DNA of 64,000 nucleotides from Euryarchaeota archaeon (lineage in GTDB: Archaea; Thermoplasmatota; SW-10-69-26; JACQPN01). This document shows, piece by piece, positions 10,607 through 19,080 of the stretch. Positions within the stretch are counted from its first letter, which is position 1. Each line of letters begins with the position of its first letter. The translations under genes were made by a program, and so were the position numbers. Below the pieces are notes generated by a model. The model did not search any database. It was given only the letters and a program-made list of their open reading frames with translations, and was not told the origin of the DNA. The stretch is taken from positions 262,350 to 326,349 of the forward strand of contig JACQPN010000002.1 of NCBI GenBank assembly GCA_016207515.1, in the 5' to 3' direction.

Positions 10607-11905
10607 ATGGGACCGACGAGCCAAAGGGAGGTGCATCTTCGTCGCTGCGGCGCCGCCGTCGGCGACATCGTCGAGGTCGACTCCGGGCGCGGCACCTACC
10701 GCGGTGTGCTCATGCCGCACCACGGTTTCTCGGGCGACGACATCGTGACGCTCAAGTTGGACTCCGGGTACAACGTGGGCGTGAGACTCGACGACGGCTC
10801 CCGCGTCCAGCTCATCGAAAGGGCCGCGCCGCGAAGCCCCATGACGAGGAAGATCCTGGGCGCCAAAGGGCTCCCTCGCGTCTCGATCCTCGGCACCGGC
10901 GGCACCATAGCGTCGTACGTCGACTACCGGACGGGGGCCGTCCACCCGGCGACCACCGCGGAGGAGCTCGCTTTCGCGGTCCCCGAGATGTTCGAGCACG
11001 CCGACGTCACGGCGCGTGTCGTGTTCCAGGTCTTTTCCGAGGATTTCACGCCGAAGAATTGGAGCACCCTTGCCGAAGAGGTCAAGCGTGAGTTCGATGC
11101 GGGAAGCATCGGCGTCGTCATCCCCCACGGCACAGACACCCTCGGTTACACGGCCGCCGCCCTTTCCTTCATGGTGTCCGACCTTCCGGGCCCCGTCGTC
11201 CTCGTCGGGTCCCAGCGGTCGAGCGACCGCCCTTCAAGCGACGCGGCGGTGAATCTCCTCTCTGCCGTGCGCGTCGCTGCGGAGGCAGATCTTGGCGAGG
11301 TCGTGGTCGTGATGCACGCCTCCATGGCGGATGACGCCGCCATTATCCTACGCGGCAACAGGGCCCGCAAGATGCACACATCCCGCCGGGACACGTTCAG
11401 AAGCGTCGATGCGGCCCCGCTTGGCGAAGTCACGATAGACGGTCCGGTGGTGGATCCGGGGGCCACGCGCCGTTCCAAAGGCCCCGTGAAGGTCGCCTCC
11501 CGCGTCGACGACCGCGTGAAGCTCATATACTCGCATCCAGGCCTCAAGGCGGCGGACTTCGAGACGGTGGAGCGCGGCGTCGTCATCGCCGGCACGGGAC
11601 TAGGCCACATACCCCAGGCCCTCATCCACCAAGTGGAAAGGCTCGTCGCTTCGGGGAAGGTCGTCGTGATGGCAAGCCAATGCCTCGGGGGGCGCGTCAA
11701 CATGAACGTCTATTCCACGGGACGCGACCTCTTGAAAGCAGGCGCCGTGAGCGCTTTGGACATGACGCCGGAGACCGCGCTCGTGAAGCTCATGTGGGCC
11801 CTCGGCCAAGCGAAGGACACCGCCGGGGCGATAGGGCTTTTCACGGAGGACGTCGCGCGCGAGTCGGATCCGCGCTCGCGAGTCGATGCGGACGGTGTCG
11901 AGTGA
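10607..11905 (+). CDS. gatD: Glu-tRNA(Gln) amidotransferase subunit D
   Basis: 432 residues. After an N-terminal ~80-residue beta domain comes a type I asparaginase core: GTGGTIAS carries the first catalytic Thr (about residue 99) and PHGTDTLG the second Thr-Asp pair (about 173). GatD releases ammonia from Gln or Asn for GatE, which converts Glu-tRNA(Gln) to Gln-tRNA(Gln). The pair is exclusive to archaea. The stop codon overlaps the GTG start of gatE, which gives translational coupling and equal dosage of the heterotetramer. Confidence 0.95.
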   Translation: MGPTSQREVHLRRCGAAVGDIVEVDSGRGTYRGVLMPHHGFSGDDIVTLKLDSGYNVGVRLDDGSRVQLIERAAPRSPMTRKILGAKGLPRVSILGTGGTIASYVDYRTGAVHPATTAEELAFAVPEMFEHADVTARVVFQVFSEDFTPKNWSTLAEEVKREFDAGSIGVVIPHGTDTLGYTAAALSFMVSDLPGPVVLVGSQRSSDRPSSDAAVNLLSAVRVAAEADLGEVVVVMHASMADDAAIILRGNRARKMHTSRRDTFRSVDAAPLGEVTIDGPVVDPGATRRSKGPVKVASRVDDRVKLIYSHPGLKAADFETVERGVVIAGTGLGHIPQALIHQVERLVASGKVVVMASQCLGGRVNMNVYSTGRDLLKAGAVSALDMTPETALVKLMWALGQAKDTAGAIGLFTEDVARESDPRSRVDADGVE

Positions 11906-13848
11906 CGCGAGTCGGGCACAAGACGGCCGACGGCAAGGGATCCGTCCCTGCTGGACTTCTCATCGGACTCGAGATCCATCAACAACTTGACACGGACAAG
12001 CTGTTCTGCCGTTGCCCGTCGACTCTTGACGACGGGGAGGGCATCCAGGTCTCGAGGTCGCTACGGCCCACGCAATCCGAGATGGGCGAGGTGGATCGCG
12101 CCGCCGTGGAAGAGGCGAAGAAACGGCTCGCCTTCGAGTACATCGCCCCGCCGGCCGTGTCGTGCCTTGTGGAACTCGACGAGGAACCGCCCCATCCTGT
12201 GAGCGAGACCGCGCTACAAGTCGGGCTCGAGGTGGCAGCGGACCTTTCATCGTCGCCCGTGGATGAACTCCAGGTCATGCGTAAGATCGTCATCGATGGG
12301 AGCAACACGACGGGGTTCCAGAGGACGGCGCTTCTTGCCCTCGGGGGGCGCGTCGAGACGACGCGGGGACCTGTCGGGATACAGACGATCTGCCTTGAGG
12401 AGGATTCGGCGCGGCGCCTCGGACGAAAAGGCGACGTGGTCACTTTCAGGCTGGACAGGTTAGGGATACCGCTTCTTGAGATCGCGACGGCCCCCGACAT
12501 CAAGGACGGGGACCACGCCCGCGAGACCGCGGAGGCGCTCGGGCGCACGCTCCGTAAGACCGGCAAGGCGAAGCGCGGGATCGGCACCATACGGCAGGAC
12601 GTGAACATCAGCATCCCAGGCGGGGCCCGTGTCGAGCTCAAGGGCGTCCAGGAGCTTCGGACCCTGCCAGGCGCAGTCGATTCCGAGATAGCGCGCCAAG
12701 AGATGCTCATCCGCGTGGCGGCCGAATTGAAGCGCCGCGGCGCCAACACTTCGGATCTCTCGGCCCCGATCCGCGACGTGTCAAGCGTCTTCAAGGCATC
12801 CGCGTCCAAGGTGGTGACGGATGCCCTTTCGGCCGGTGGCTCGGTGCATGCGCTTGCATTGCCGCGCTTCGAAGAGCTTCTTGGGAAGAAAGGCCAACCC
12901 GGTTTCCGGCTCGGCGCGGAGCTTGCCGGAAGGGCGCGGGCACGCTCGGGGGTCGCCGGGCTCTTCCATTCGGACGAATTGCCAGCGTACGGGATAACCG
13001 AAGAGGAGGTCGAGGCGATACGCTCGCTCCTCGGGTTACGTGGCGAAGACGCATTCGCCATAGTCGCCGCAAGCCCCCGCCAGTGCACGGCCGCCCTCGA
13101 AGCGGCAAGGGAAAGGGCCATGCAGGCGATGGAAGGGGTCCCGGAGGAGACGCGCGAGATCCGGCCCGATCTCTCGTCCCATTACCTACGCCCCCTGCCC
13201 GGTAGGGCAAGGATGTACCCGGAGACGGACATCCCGCCAAGACGCGTCACACCCGAGGACCTGGCGGCCGCCGATCGGCGCCGTACCGCGCGGGAGAACG
13301 CGGCGAGGGAGCTCGAGGCCTTCGTCGCCGGCATGGTCGCCCCCGGCGACCTGGTGCAGCTTCAGAACACGGGAAACGTAGAACGCTTCGCGAAGGTGGC
13401 GGGGCAGCTCGGCGTCGGGGGCGCTGCCACCAAGGAGAGGGGGGCCTTGCTTGCGCGCATCTTGCTTCACACGGTCCCCGAGGTCGAGGCCGCGTCCCAG
13501 GAGGGCCGACGCGTCGGCGACGCCCTCTTGGCGGAGGTGATCGCCGGTGTCGAGGCGGGCCTGTTCCCGAAGGACGCGGTGCTCCCCGTCCTCATCGAGG
13601 TGACGAAGACGGGCGGTAGCGTCGGCGCCACCGCCTCGAGGCTCGGCCTCTCGACCGTCGGTGAGGAGGAGGTCCGACGCGTGGTCGCCGCGGTCGTCCA
13701 ACGAAACGCCAAACTCGTGAAGGACCGTGGCGAGGCCGCGCTAGGGCCCTTGATGGGCGATTGCATGAAGGAACTGCGGGGAAAAGTCGATGGGCGCGTC
13801 TTGGGGCGCCTCCTCGCTGAAGAGATAAGGCGATCCGCGGCGAAGTGA
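11902..13848 (+). CDS. gatE: Glu-tRNA(Gln) amidotransferase subunit E
   Basis: 648 residues from a GTG at 11902 that overlaps the gatD stop (GTGA). This start gives the family length and places LIGLEIHQQLDT near residue 20. The GatB-like cradle includes CRCPS, a metal-binding Cys pair, and SCLVELDEEPP; an AspRS-like insertion and a C-terminal YqeY/tail domain (about residues 480-648) follow. It binds the tRNA and performs kinase/transamidase chemistry with ammonia from GatD. The in-frame extension upstream of 11902 lies inside gatD and is not part of the gene. Confidence 0.95.
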   Translation: MTRVGHKTADGKGSVPAGLLIGLEIHQQLDTDKLFCRCPSTLDDGEGIQVSRSLRPTQSEMGEVDRAAVEEAKKRLAFEYIAPPAVSCLVELDEEPPHPVSETALQVGLEVAADLSSSPVDELQVMRKIVIDGSNTTGFQRTALLALGGRVETTRGPVGIQTICLEEDSARRLGRKGDVVTFRLDRLGIPLLEIATAPDIKDGDHARETAEALGRTLRKTGKAKRGIGTIRQDVNISIPGGARVELKGVQELRTLPGAVDSEIARQEMLIRVAAELKRRGANTSDLSAPIRDVSSVFKASASKVVTDALSAGGSVHALALPRFEELLGKKGQPGFRLGAELAGRARARSGVAGLFHSDELPAYGITEEEVEAIRSLLGLRGEDAFAIVAASPRQCTAALEAARERAMQAMEGVPEETREIRPDLSSHYLRPLPGRARMYPETDIPPRRVTPEDLAAADRRRTARENAARELEAFVAGMVAPGDLVQLQNTGNVERFAKVAGQLGVGGAATKERGALLARILLHTVPEVEAASQEGRRVGDALLAEVIAGVEAGLFPKDAVLPVLIEVTKTGGSVGATASRLGLSTVGEEEVRRVVAAVVQRNAKLVKDRGEAALGPLMGDCMKELRGKVDGRVLGRLLAEEIRRSAAK

Positions 13849-13913
13849 ACGACGCGCTCTGGAGGCCGCCACGCGACGCGCCCGTGGGGCAGGCGTTGGC
13901 GAAAGGCGCCGCG

Positions 13914-14633
13914 TCATGGTGAGTCTTGTGGGCTTTGCGCCGCGTTCCTCTTGGATATCACGAGGTACGCGGCGACCCCAAGGGCCGTGAGCCCTACCGT
14001 CACCCCGCCGAGAAGGTCGTTGTCCACACATGGCACCGTGATGGGCCGCGTTCCGGGACACCCGCCGAAAGCGAAGCCCGTGAAACCGTAATCCATGTAG
14101 AGTTCGACGGCGAAGGCGGCCAGGATGACGAAGATGCCGTTCGGGACCCGCACGAGGCCTTTTGCCAGCACAAAAGCCTCGACGACCATTGCGACGTGCA
14201 GCCAGAAGAGGTAGAAGTTCAGGTTCGACAAAGGATCTCGGAAGATGTGGAACGCTGCCTCGTAGTAGGTCAAGACGAAACCGGTCCAAGCGCCTACCTT
14301 TACGAGGTCGATGAACGCGAAGGCCTCCAGCAACCGGTTCCTCACGCCGAACTCGTCGAGGAGGAGGACGAGCGCGATGAGCCCGACGGAAAGGGGACTG
14401 TCCGGCACGAACGGCCACAAAGCGGGAGGAGTGATCGCGAACTGCGGCGCGTAGTAATAGAAGCCGTACGCGACGCCCGCGACGTTGACGAGGATGAGAA
14501 TACGCCGGAGTCCCGCGCGTTCGCGAAATTGCGCGAAGAAACCGAGGATATCGTCGGTCGAGAGCGATCGGGGCGCCTCGGGAAGCCACGACCTCTTTGC
14601 CGCGCCGTTTTCCACGCGGCGTAATCGCGGCAC
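13914..14633 (-). CDS. DUF1405 (YpjA-like) integral membrane protein
   Basis: 239 residues with about six transmembrane helices. Features typical of DUF1405 are a first helix after FRERAGLR, the LLLDEFGVRN loop, FVLTYYEAAFHIF and a long helix pair around residues 120-175. Function is unknown throughout the family. The start is a GTG at 14633; an alternative GTG six codons later cannot be excluded. It is convergent with gatE and separated from it by 65 bases. Confidence 0.7.
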   Translation of the reverse strand: MPRLRRVENGAAKRSWLPEAPRSLSTDDILGFFAQFRERAGLRRILILVNVAGVAYGFYYYAPQFAITPPALWPFVPDSPLSVGLIALVLLLDEFGVRNRLLEAFAFIDLVKVGAWTGFVLTYYEAAFHIFRDPLSNLNFYLFWLHVAMVVEAFVLAKGLVRVPNGIFVILAAFAVELYMDYGFTGFAFGGCPGTRPITVPCVDNDLLGGVTVGLTALGVAAYLVISKRNAAQSPQDSP

Positions 14634-14690
14634 GGGTTAAGAACAGCGACTGAACAGGTCACCCATCAAGTGGCCGCCGGCGTGCGGAGG

Positions 14691-14721
14691 GTTTATTACG
14701 TAGTTACCCCCCATAAACTAC
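14691..14721 (+). promoter_or_regulatory. TATA-like box followed by inverted repeat GTAGTT-N10-AACTAC
   Basis: GTTTATTA (14691-14698) is followed immediately by a perfect 6-base inverted repeat (14700-14705 and 14716-14721), just before the small gene at 14741. It could be an operator or a leader hairpin. Confidence 0.4.
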
Positions 14722-14740
14722 CTCGGTAGGACGAGTCCCG

Positions 14741-14950
14741 GTGGAGCCGAAATACCTTGGCGATATCGCGAGCATGACGGTCCACCGGCCGGCACGCGTC
14801 TCCCCGAAGTGCGGTGTGCCGGAGATCCCCAACCGCTACAAGCTCGGCATCCATTCCGCGGAGCTTGTGAAACACCTTGTCCAAGCGGAGAATTGGCGCA
14901 TCTGCCCGTCGTGTCTTGGGACGTTCGACGACGTGCATGACGATCGTTGA
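14741..14950 (+). CDS. Small Cys-containing protein of unknown function
   Basis: 69 residues from a GTG. SPKCG near residue 23 and RICPSCLG near residue 55 together could bind a metal ion; nothing else is recognisable. It has its own TATA-like box and inverted repeat upstream and reads toward the thiolase gene, 114 bases before the latter's ATG. I do not recognise a family. Confidence 0.45.
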   Translation: MEPKYLGDIASMTVHRPARVSPKCGVPEIPNRYKLGIHSAELVKHLVQAENWRICPSCLGTFDDVHDDR

Positions 14951-15064
14951 AGGCCGCGCACGAATGCGAAACGGGCCGCGCGTGACTTGCTCGTGTTGCC
15001 CTGCGCCTCCTGTGGCGCACCTATTTTAAGGCGCTTGTCGATACCCGGCGAGACTGAATCTGGC

Positions 15065-16240
15065 ATGAACCGAGCGGTCATCGTTGGAGCCGTCCGTACC
15101 CCTGTCGCCAAGTTCAATGGCGCCCTCAAGGACCACAAGGCGACGGAATTCGGAGCGCTCGCGGTGAAGGAGGTCGTCCGCCGCGCACGGATCGAAGCTA
15201 GCGCGGTGGACGAGGTGATCCTCGGAAACGTCATCCAGGCGGGCCAAGGCCAGAACCCGGCCCGGCAGGCAGCGCTCGCGGGCGGACTTCCGGATTCCGT
15301 GGCGTGCTTCACCGTGAACAAGGTGTGCGGTTCGAGCCTCAAGGCAACGATGCTAGCGGCGCAGGCGATTAACGCGGGCGATGCGGAACTCGTGATCGCG
15401 GGTGGGATGGAGAGCATGACGAACGCGCCGTACCTACTCGACCGGGCCCGCTTCGGGTACCGGCTCGGGCACGCGGAGGTCCTGGATTCGATGCTCAAGG
15501 ACGGCCTCCTCGATTCCTACGCCGGCTACCACATGGGCGTCACAGGCGAGATCGTCGCGGACGAGTTCAAGGTCACTCGCGAAGAAGCGGACGCGTTCGC
15601 GCTTCGTAGCCACAAGGCGGCCGCCGCGGCCACCGACGGCGGCCACTTCAAGGAGGAGATCGTGCCCGTCCCCTCGAAGACGCCCGGGGGCGCCGCTTTC
15701 GTCGCGGACGAAGGGATAAGACGCGACACGAGCATCGAGCGTCTTTCGAAGCTGCGGCCTTCGTTCAAGGAGGGGGGGGTCGTGACGGCCGGAAACTCCT
15801 CCCAGATCAGCGATGGCGGCTCCGCCGTGGCGGTCGCGTCCGAGGCGTACGCCAAGTCGCGCGGTCTCGACGTGATGGCGAAGATCCTCGAGTACACGAC
15901 GAGCGGGACTTCGCCGGAACGCGTGATGGCCGCGCCCATACCGGGCGTCAAGGCGCTTCTCAAGAAGACGGGTCTCACAGTGAACGATCTCGACCTTTTC
16001 GAGCATAACGAGGCGTTCGCGACCGCAAGCGTCGCAGTGATGCGCGAATGCGGGGTCGCCGAGGACCGTTTCAACGTGAACGGGGGCGCCGTGGCGCTCG
16101 GACACCCGTTGGGGGCGAGCGGGACGCGGGTTTTGACGACGCTCCTTTACGCTCTAAAGACGCGCAAGAAGTCGCGAGGGCTCGCAACACTTTGTCTTGG
16201 CGGTGGCAACGCTGTCCAGATGATCGTGGAACGGCCTTAG
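15065..16240 (+). CDS. Acetyl-CoA C-acetyltransferase (thiolase)
   Basis: 391 residues from the ATG at 15065; the upstream in-frame extension is not thiolase-like. The acylated Cys is in NKVCGSS (Cys88). The other active-site motifs are NEAFA, GHPLGASG and, near the C-terminus, CLGGGNA. This is the bacterial-type degradative/biosynthetic thiolase that interconverts two acetyl-CoA and acetoacetyl-CoA. A 3-hydroxyacyl-CoA dehydrogenase lies 1.2 kb downstream on the same strand, so the two probably serve consecutive steps of beta-oxidation or C4 acyl-CoA metabolism. Confidence 0.92.
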   Translation: MNRAVIVGAVRTPVAKFNGALKDHKATEFGALAVKEVVRRARIEASAVDEVILGNVIQAGQGQNPARQAALAGGLPDSVACFTVNKVCGSSLKATMLAAQAINAGDAELVIAGGMESMTNAPYLLDRARFGYRLGHAEVLDSMLKDGLLDSYAGYHMGVTGEIVADEFKVTREEADAFALRSHKAAAAATDGGHFKEEIVPVPSKTPGGAAFVADEGIRRDTSIERLSKLRPSFKEGGVVTAGNSSQISDGGSAVAVASEAYAKSRGLDVMAKILEYTTSGTSPERVMAAPIPGVKALLKKTGLTVNDLDLFEHNEAFATASVAVMRECGVAEDRFNVNGGAVALGHPLGASGTRVLTTLLYALKTRKKSRGLATLCLGGGNAVQMIVERP

Positions 16241-16336
16241 CGCATGAGTCGCGCACCAGCGCCGACGCTTCGAGACCTTCCGATGCGAACGCTTCGTGGC
16301 CTCCGAGGCGCAAGGCGACAATTCCGGTGAGTCGTG

Positions 16337-16426
16337 CGCGGGGGGCGAGATTAGAACTCGCGTTGACCGAATCGGCCAGACCCGGTCTTCAGCCAGGCTC
16401 GTTTGACCAACCTCCGACACCCCCGC
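16337..16426 (-). tRNA. Class II (tRNA-Leu-like) tRNA with anticodon GAA
   Basis: Folds as a full 90-nt tRNA with a perfect 7-bp acceptor stem (GCGGGGG/CCCCCGC), a 3-bp D stem with a Leu-type loop (GGTTGGTCAAA), and a 5-bp anticodon stem around loop CTGAAGA. It also has a 6-bp long variable arm (TGGCCG-ATT-CGGTCA) and a 5-bp T stem with loop TTCTAAT. The loop resembles tRNA-Leu(CAA/TAA), CTNAAGA, but the wobble base is G, giving GAA (Phe codons). The discriminator is G, not the A expected for Leu, and T-loop position 57 is T. It is either a real but odd tRNA or a recent pseudogene. Confidence 0.55.
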
Positions 16427-16504
16427 GACTCAGCGCGTGAGCGATTGACCATATCGTTCGGGTGATATCGTCTCCTTCCCGTTCGAATCGAACGAGTGCA
16501 AGGG

Positions 16505-16590
16505 TTTATGCTGTAAGAACCGCAATTGCTCTTTATCGGCCAGACTCGGCCTTCATTCGGAGGCCGTCTTCCAAGCTGCGGCACCCCCGC
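16505..16590 (-). pseudogene. Decayed tRNA-like copy of the neighbouring class II tRNA
   Basis: Begins with the same GCGGGGGTG, keeps a 3-bp D stem (CCG/CGG), TGAAG in the anticodon loop region and the shared GTCTGGCCGAT of the variable arm. The anticodon and T stems no longer pair and there is no matching 3' acceptor strand. It reads as a degenerate tandem duplicate. Confidence 0.45.
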
Positions 16591-16604
16591 AGCCGTTTTG
16601 CGCT

Positions 16605-17393
16605 CTAGCGTGTGCTCGGCGCGTTACGACCCAAGAACGCTTCTAGAACTTCCGCCATGAGGCGCGGCCTCATCGGGTGCCAGAAGTGCTCGGCGTCCGG
16701 CGCCACGAACAGCTCGCCTTTGGGGAGCATCTTGTAGATCTCCACGGGTTGGTCGATGCCCGTGAACTCGTCCCGGTCGCCGACGGCGACGAGCGCCGGG
16801 ACGGTGATGCCGCGGATTCCTTCTGGAGGGATGCCGCCTGTCTTCAGTTCCTCGCGCCAAAGGTCGCGTAGCTTTGCGACCAGCGGCCTCCAATAGTCGG
16901 GACCACCGAGCGATGCGTGTTGCGCCCTCATTGCGCCCACCCATTCGCTGTCCTGCGCCGCTATCTTCTCAACGTCGAACGCCGCGTCGGATCGCTTGAT
17001 GTCATCTTGGTCGAACCTGTAGCCGGTTCCACATGGGACGATGGATGAAACGAGGTCGGGACGCTTGATCGCAAGGCGCAGCGTGATCGCGCCGCCGAGG
17101 CTGAAACCGACGAGATTCACGGGCCCACCGATCTCCTCCACGACGGCTATGGTGTCGTCGACGAGCATCTCAAGCGTCAGCCGGGAAGCGCGGTCTTGCG
17201 ACCGGCCGTGACCACGGAGGTCGACAAGATGCGATTCGAACCCGCGTTTGAACGATTTCACGACACTTCCCCAATGGCGCCCACCGGTCCCGGTGGCTCC
17301 ATGAAGGAAGACCACCTGCGGTCCTGCGCCGACCGTCTCCCACGTAATCGTCGCGTCGTCGCGCTCCACCGTCCGCCACGCCACGAGGCGCAA
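16605..17393 (-). CDS. Alpha/beta-hydrolase
   Basis: 262 residues. Classical hydrolase landmarks are VFLHGATGTGG (oxyanion loop, about residue 30), DLRGHGRS, the nucleophile elbow GFSLGG (Ser about 98), the acid in VGDRDEFTG and the catalytic His in DAEHFWH near residue 238. Most similar in style to 3-oxoadipate enol-lactonase/esterase-type hydrolases; the substrate cannot be told. It is divergent from the 3-hydroxyacyl-CoA dehydrogenase gene across a 68-base shared promoter gap. Confidence 0.8.
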   Translation of the reverse strand: MRLVAWRTVERDDATITWETVGAGPQVVFLHGATGTGGRHWGSVVKSFKRGFESHLVDLRGHGRSQDRASRLTLEMLVDDTIAVVEEIGGPVNLVGFSLGGAITLRLAIKRPDLVSSIVPCGTGYRFDQDDIKRSDAAFDVEKIAAQDSEWVGAMRAQHASLGGPDYWRPLVAKLRDLWREELKTGGIPPEGIRGITVPALVAVGDRDEFTGIDQPVEIYKMLPKGELFVAPDAEHFWHPMRPRLMAEVLEAFLGRNAPSTR

Positions 17394-17461
17394 ACGCGCC
17401 GATGCCGCATCTAGCTGTCGTTACCTATTAATGGAGACTTGGGAATGACGCGGCGATACGC

Positions 17462-18352
17462 ATGGAAGTCAAGAAGATGGCTGTCATGGGCGCCGGTCAG
17501 ATGGGCGCGGGGATTGCACAGGTCGCCGCACAGGCGGGCTACCACGTGGTCGTTCGCGACATCAAACAGGAGTTCGTGGACCACGGCCTGAAAAGCATCC
17601 GCGGGAACCTGGAGCGCGCGCAGTCCAAGGGAAAAATAACGGCCGCGGACGCGGAAGCGACGCTGTCTCGCATCCGTGGAGCCGTCGAACTTTCGACCGC
17701 CGCGCTCGACTGCGACCTCGTCATCGAGGCCGTCATCGAGAACGCGAAGCTCAAACGCGAACTCTTCGCGGAACTCGACAAACTCCTGCGGCCCCACGCG
17801 ATATTGGCGTCGAACACTTCGAGCATCCCCATATCCGACCTCGCGGCGGCCACACGTCGCCCGGACAAGTTCATCGGCATGCATTTCATGAACCCCGTCC
17901 CTGTGATGAAACTCGTCGAGGTCATCCGCGGCGCCGACACGTCGGACGATACGACGAGGTCCATCGTGGAGGTCGCAACGAGGATGGGGAAGACGCCCGT
18001 GGAGGTCCACGACTTCCCTGGCTTCATCTCGAACAGGGTGCTCCTCCCAATGATAAACGAAGCGATCTTCGCGTATCAGGAAGGGGTCGCGACACCGGAC
18101 GCGATCGACACCATCATGAGACTCGGCATGAACCATCCGATGGGCCCCTTGGAGCTTGCGGATTTCATCGGGCTCGACACCTGCCTCTACATCATGGACG
18201 TCCTCCATGACGGTTTCAAGGACTCGAAGTACAGGGCAGCGCCGCTTCTACGAAAGAAGGTGCTCGCCGGGCACTTGGGGAAAAAGACGGGGAAAGGCTT
18301 CTACAAGTACAACGAGAAGGGCGAGAAAGTCGGGACCGCCTTAGTGGGGTGA
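17462..18352 (+). CDS. 3-hydroxyacyl-CoA (3-hydroxybutyryl-CoA) dehydrogenase
   Basis: 296 residues, the length of the stand-alone enzyme. The N-terminal Rossmann motif is [16 protein letters not shown], the catalytic-region [22 protein letters not shown] and [14 protein letters not shown] follow, and it ends in the family's KTGKGFY motif. It oxidises (S)-3-hydroxyacyl-CoA with NAD(P). With the thiolase upstream and the MDR oxidoreductase downstream it suggests a fatty-acid or butyrate-type pathway. Confidence 0.93.
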   Translation: MEVKKMAVMGAGQMGAGIAQVAAQAGYHVVVRDIKQEFVDHGLKSIRGNLERAQSKGKITAADAEATLSRIRGAVELSTAALDCDLVIEAVIENAKLKRELFAELDKLLRPHAILASNTSSIPISDLAAATRRPDKFIGMHFMNPVPVMKLVEVIRGADTSDDTTRSIVEVATRMGKTPVEVHDFPGFISNRVLLPMINEAIFAYQEGVATPDAIDTIMRLGMNHPMGPLELADFIGLDTCLYIMDVLHDGFKDSKYRAAPLLRKKVLAGHLGKKTGKGFYKYNEKGEKVGTALVG

Positions 18353-18525
18353 AAGGAGGCGCCGGCCGGATGGGCCGCGCGGCTCGACGGCAAGCGACCC
18401 GGGGGCGGCGGCCCCGTGGGATCGGAAGAATGCGGTTCCCTGGAGCGTCCGCCCATTGGCATAGATGAAAGTAGAAAAGGTAGGAGGGGGAGGCACTTGC
18501 CGCCCCCACGGTAGAGTCTTTAGAC

Positions 18526-18912
18526 CTAGTGCCCGAGGACCTTTTTCGCACTGTTGACATCGTCAACGGTGAAGCAGAGTTCCGTCTCGCTTGGGGAAGG
18601 CGGGGCGAGCGGGTAGCAGGCCTCCACGTTGACCCCGCTTCGGGACAGGTTGTCGCAGATCCGGCCGAGCTCGCCCGGCGTGTTCCTGACGCGCGTCGTG
18701 ACGCACTCGTTGGCGCGGTACCGGTGCCCGCTTGTCTTCAACCACCCCTCCGTCTTCGTCTCCTCGTTGGTGACGAAGCGGAACGTCCCGAACTCGCCTT
18801 GCGGTTGCAGGGCAAATCCCAGGATGTTGATGTTCGCACTCCCCAGGGCCTTCGCGACGGTCGCGAGCGTGCCCGGCTTGTTCTCGAGGGTTATTACAAA
18901 CTCTCGTGTCAT
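18526..18912 (-). CDS. Tandem ACT-domain protein
   Basis: 128 residues made of two ACT folds: ENKPGTLATVAKAL-x-x-ANINI (residues 10-30) and RNTPGELGRICDNL-x-x-SGVNV (residues 77-97). There is no catalytic domain, so it is likely an amino-acid-binding regulatory protein. It is divergent from leuC, which makes a link to branched-chain amino-acid control plausible but unproven. Confidence 0.8.
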   Translation of the reverse strand: MTREFVITLENKPGTLATVAKALGSANINILGFALQPQGEFGTFRFVTNEETKTEGWLKTSGHRYRANECVTTRVRNTPGELGRICDNLSRSGVNVEACYPLAPPSPSETELCFTVDDVNSAKKVLGH

Positions 18913-19030
18913 TCAATCACCCGGCCGTCGACGGCGATTCTCCGTCATAATGGTAGTGACGCTGCATCGACAAACGCAGAAGTTTTCCATATTCTCTACG
19001 AAATACGCTGTAATCATCTGTATTTCGTGC

Positions 19031-19040
19031 AAATATATAT
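19031..19040 (+). promoter_or_regulatory. TATA box of leuC
   Basis: AAATATATAT, 41-50 bases before the ATG at 19081. It excludes the long upstream in-frame extension and an ATG at 19039 that overlaps the box. Confidence 0.65.
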
Positions 19041-19080
19041 GAACGTGGTGCGTATTCGGCGTAACGTGCCAGGCAAGACA

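Noticed and set aside
11979-13121. 380-codon minus-strand frame
   Set aside because: Antisense shadow of gatE with Ser/Arg-biased composition.
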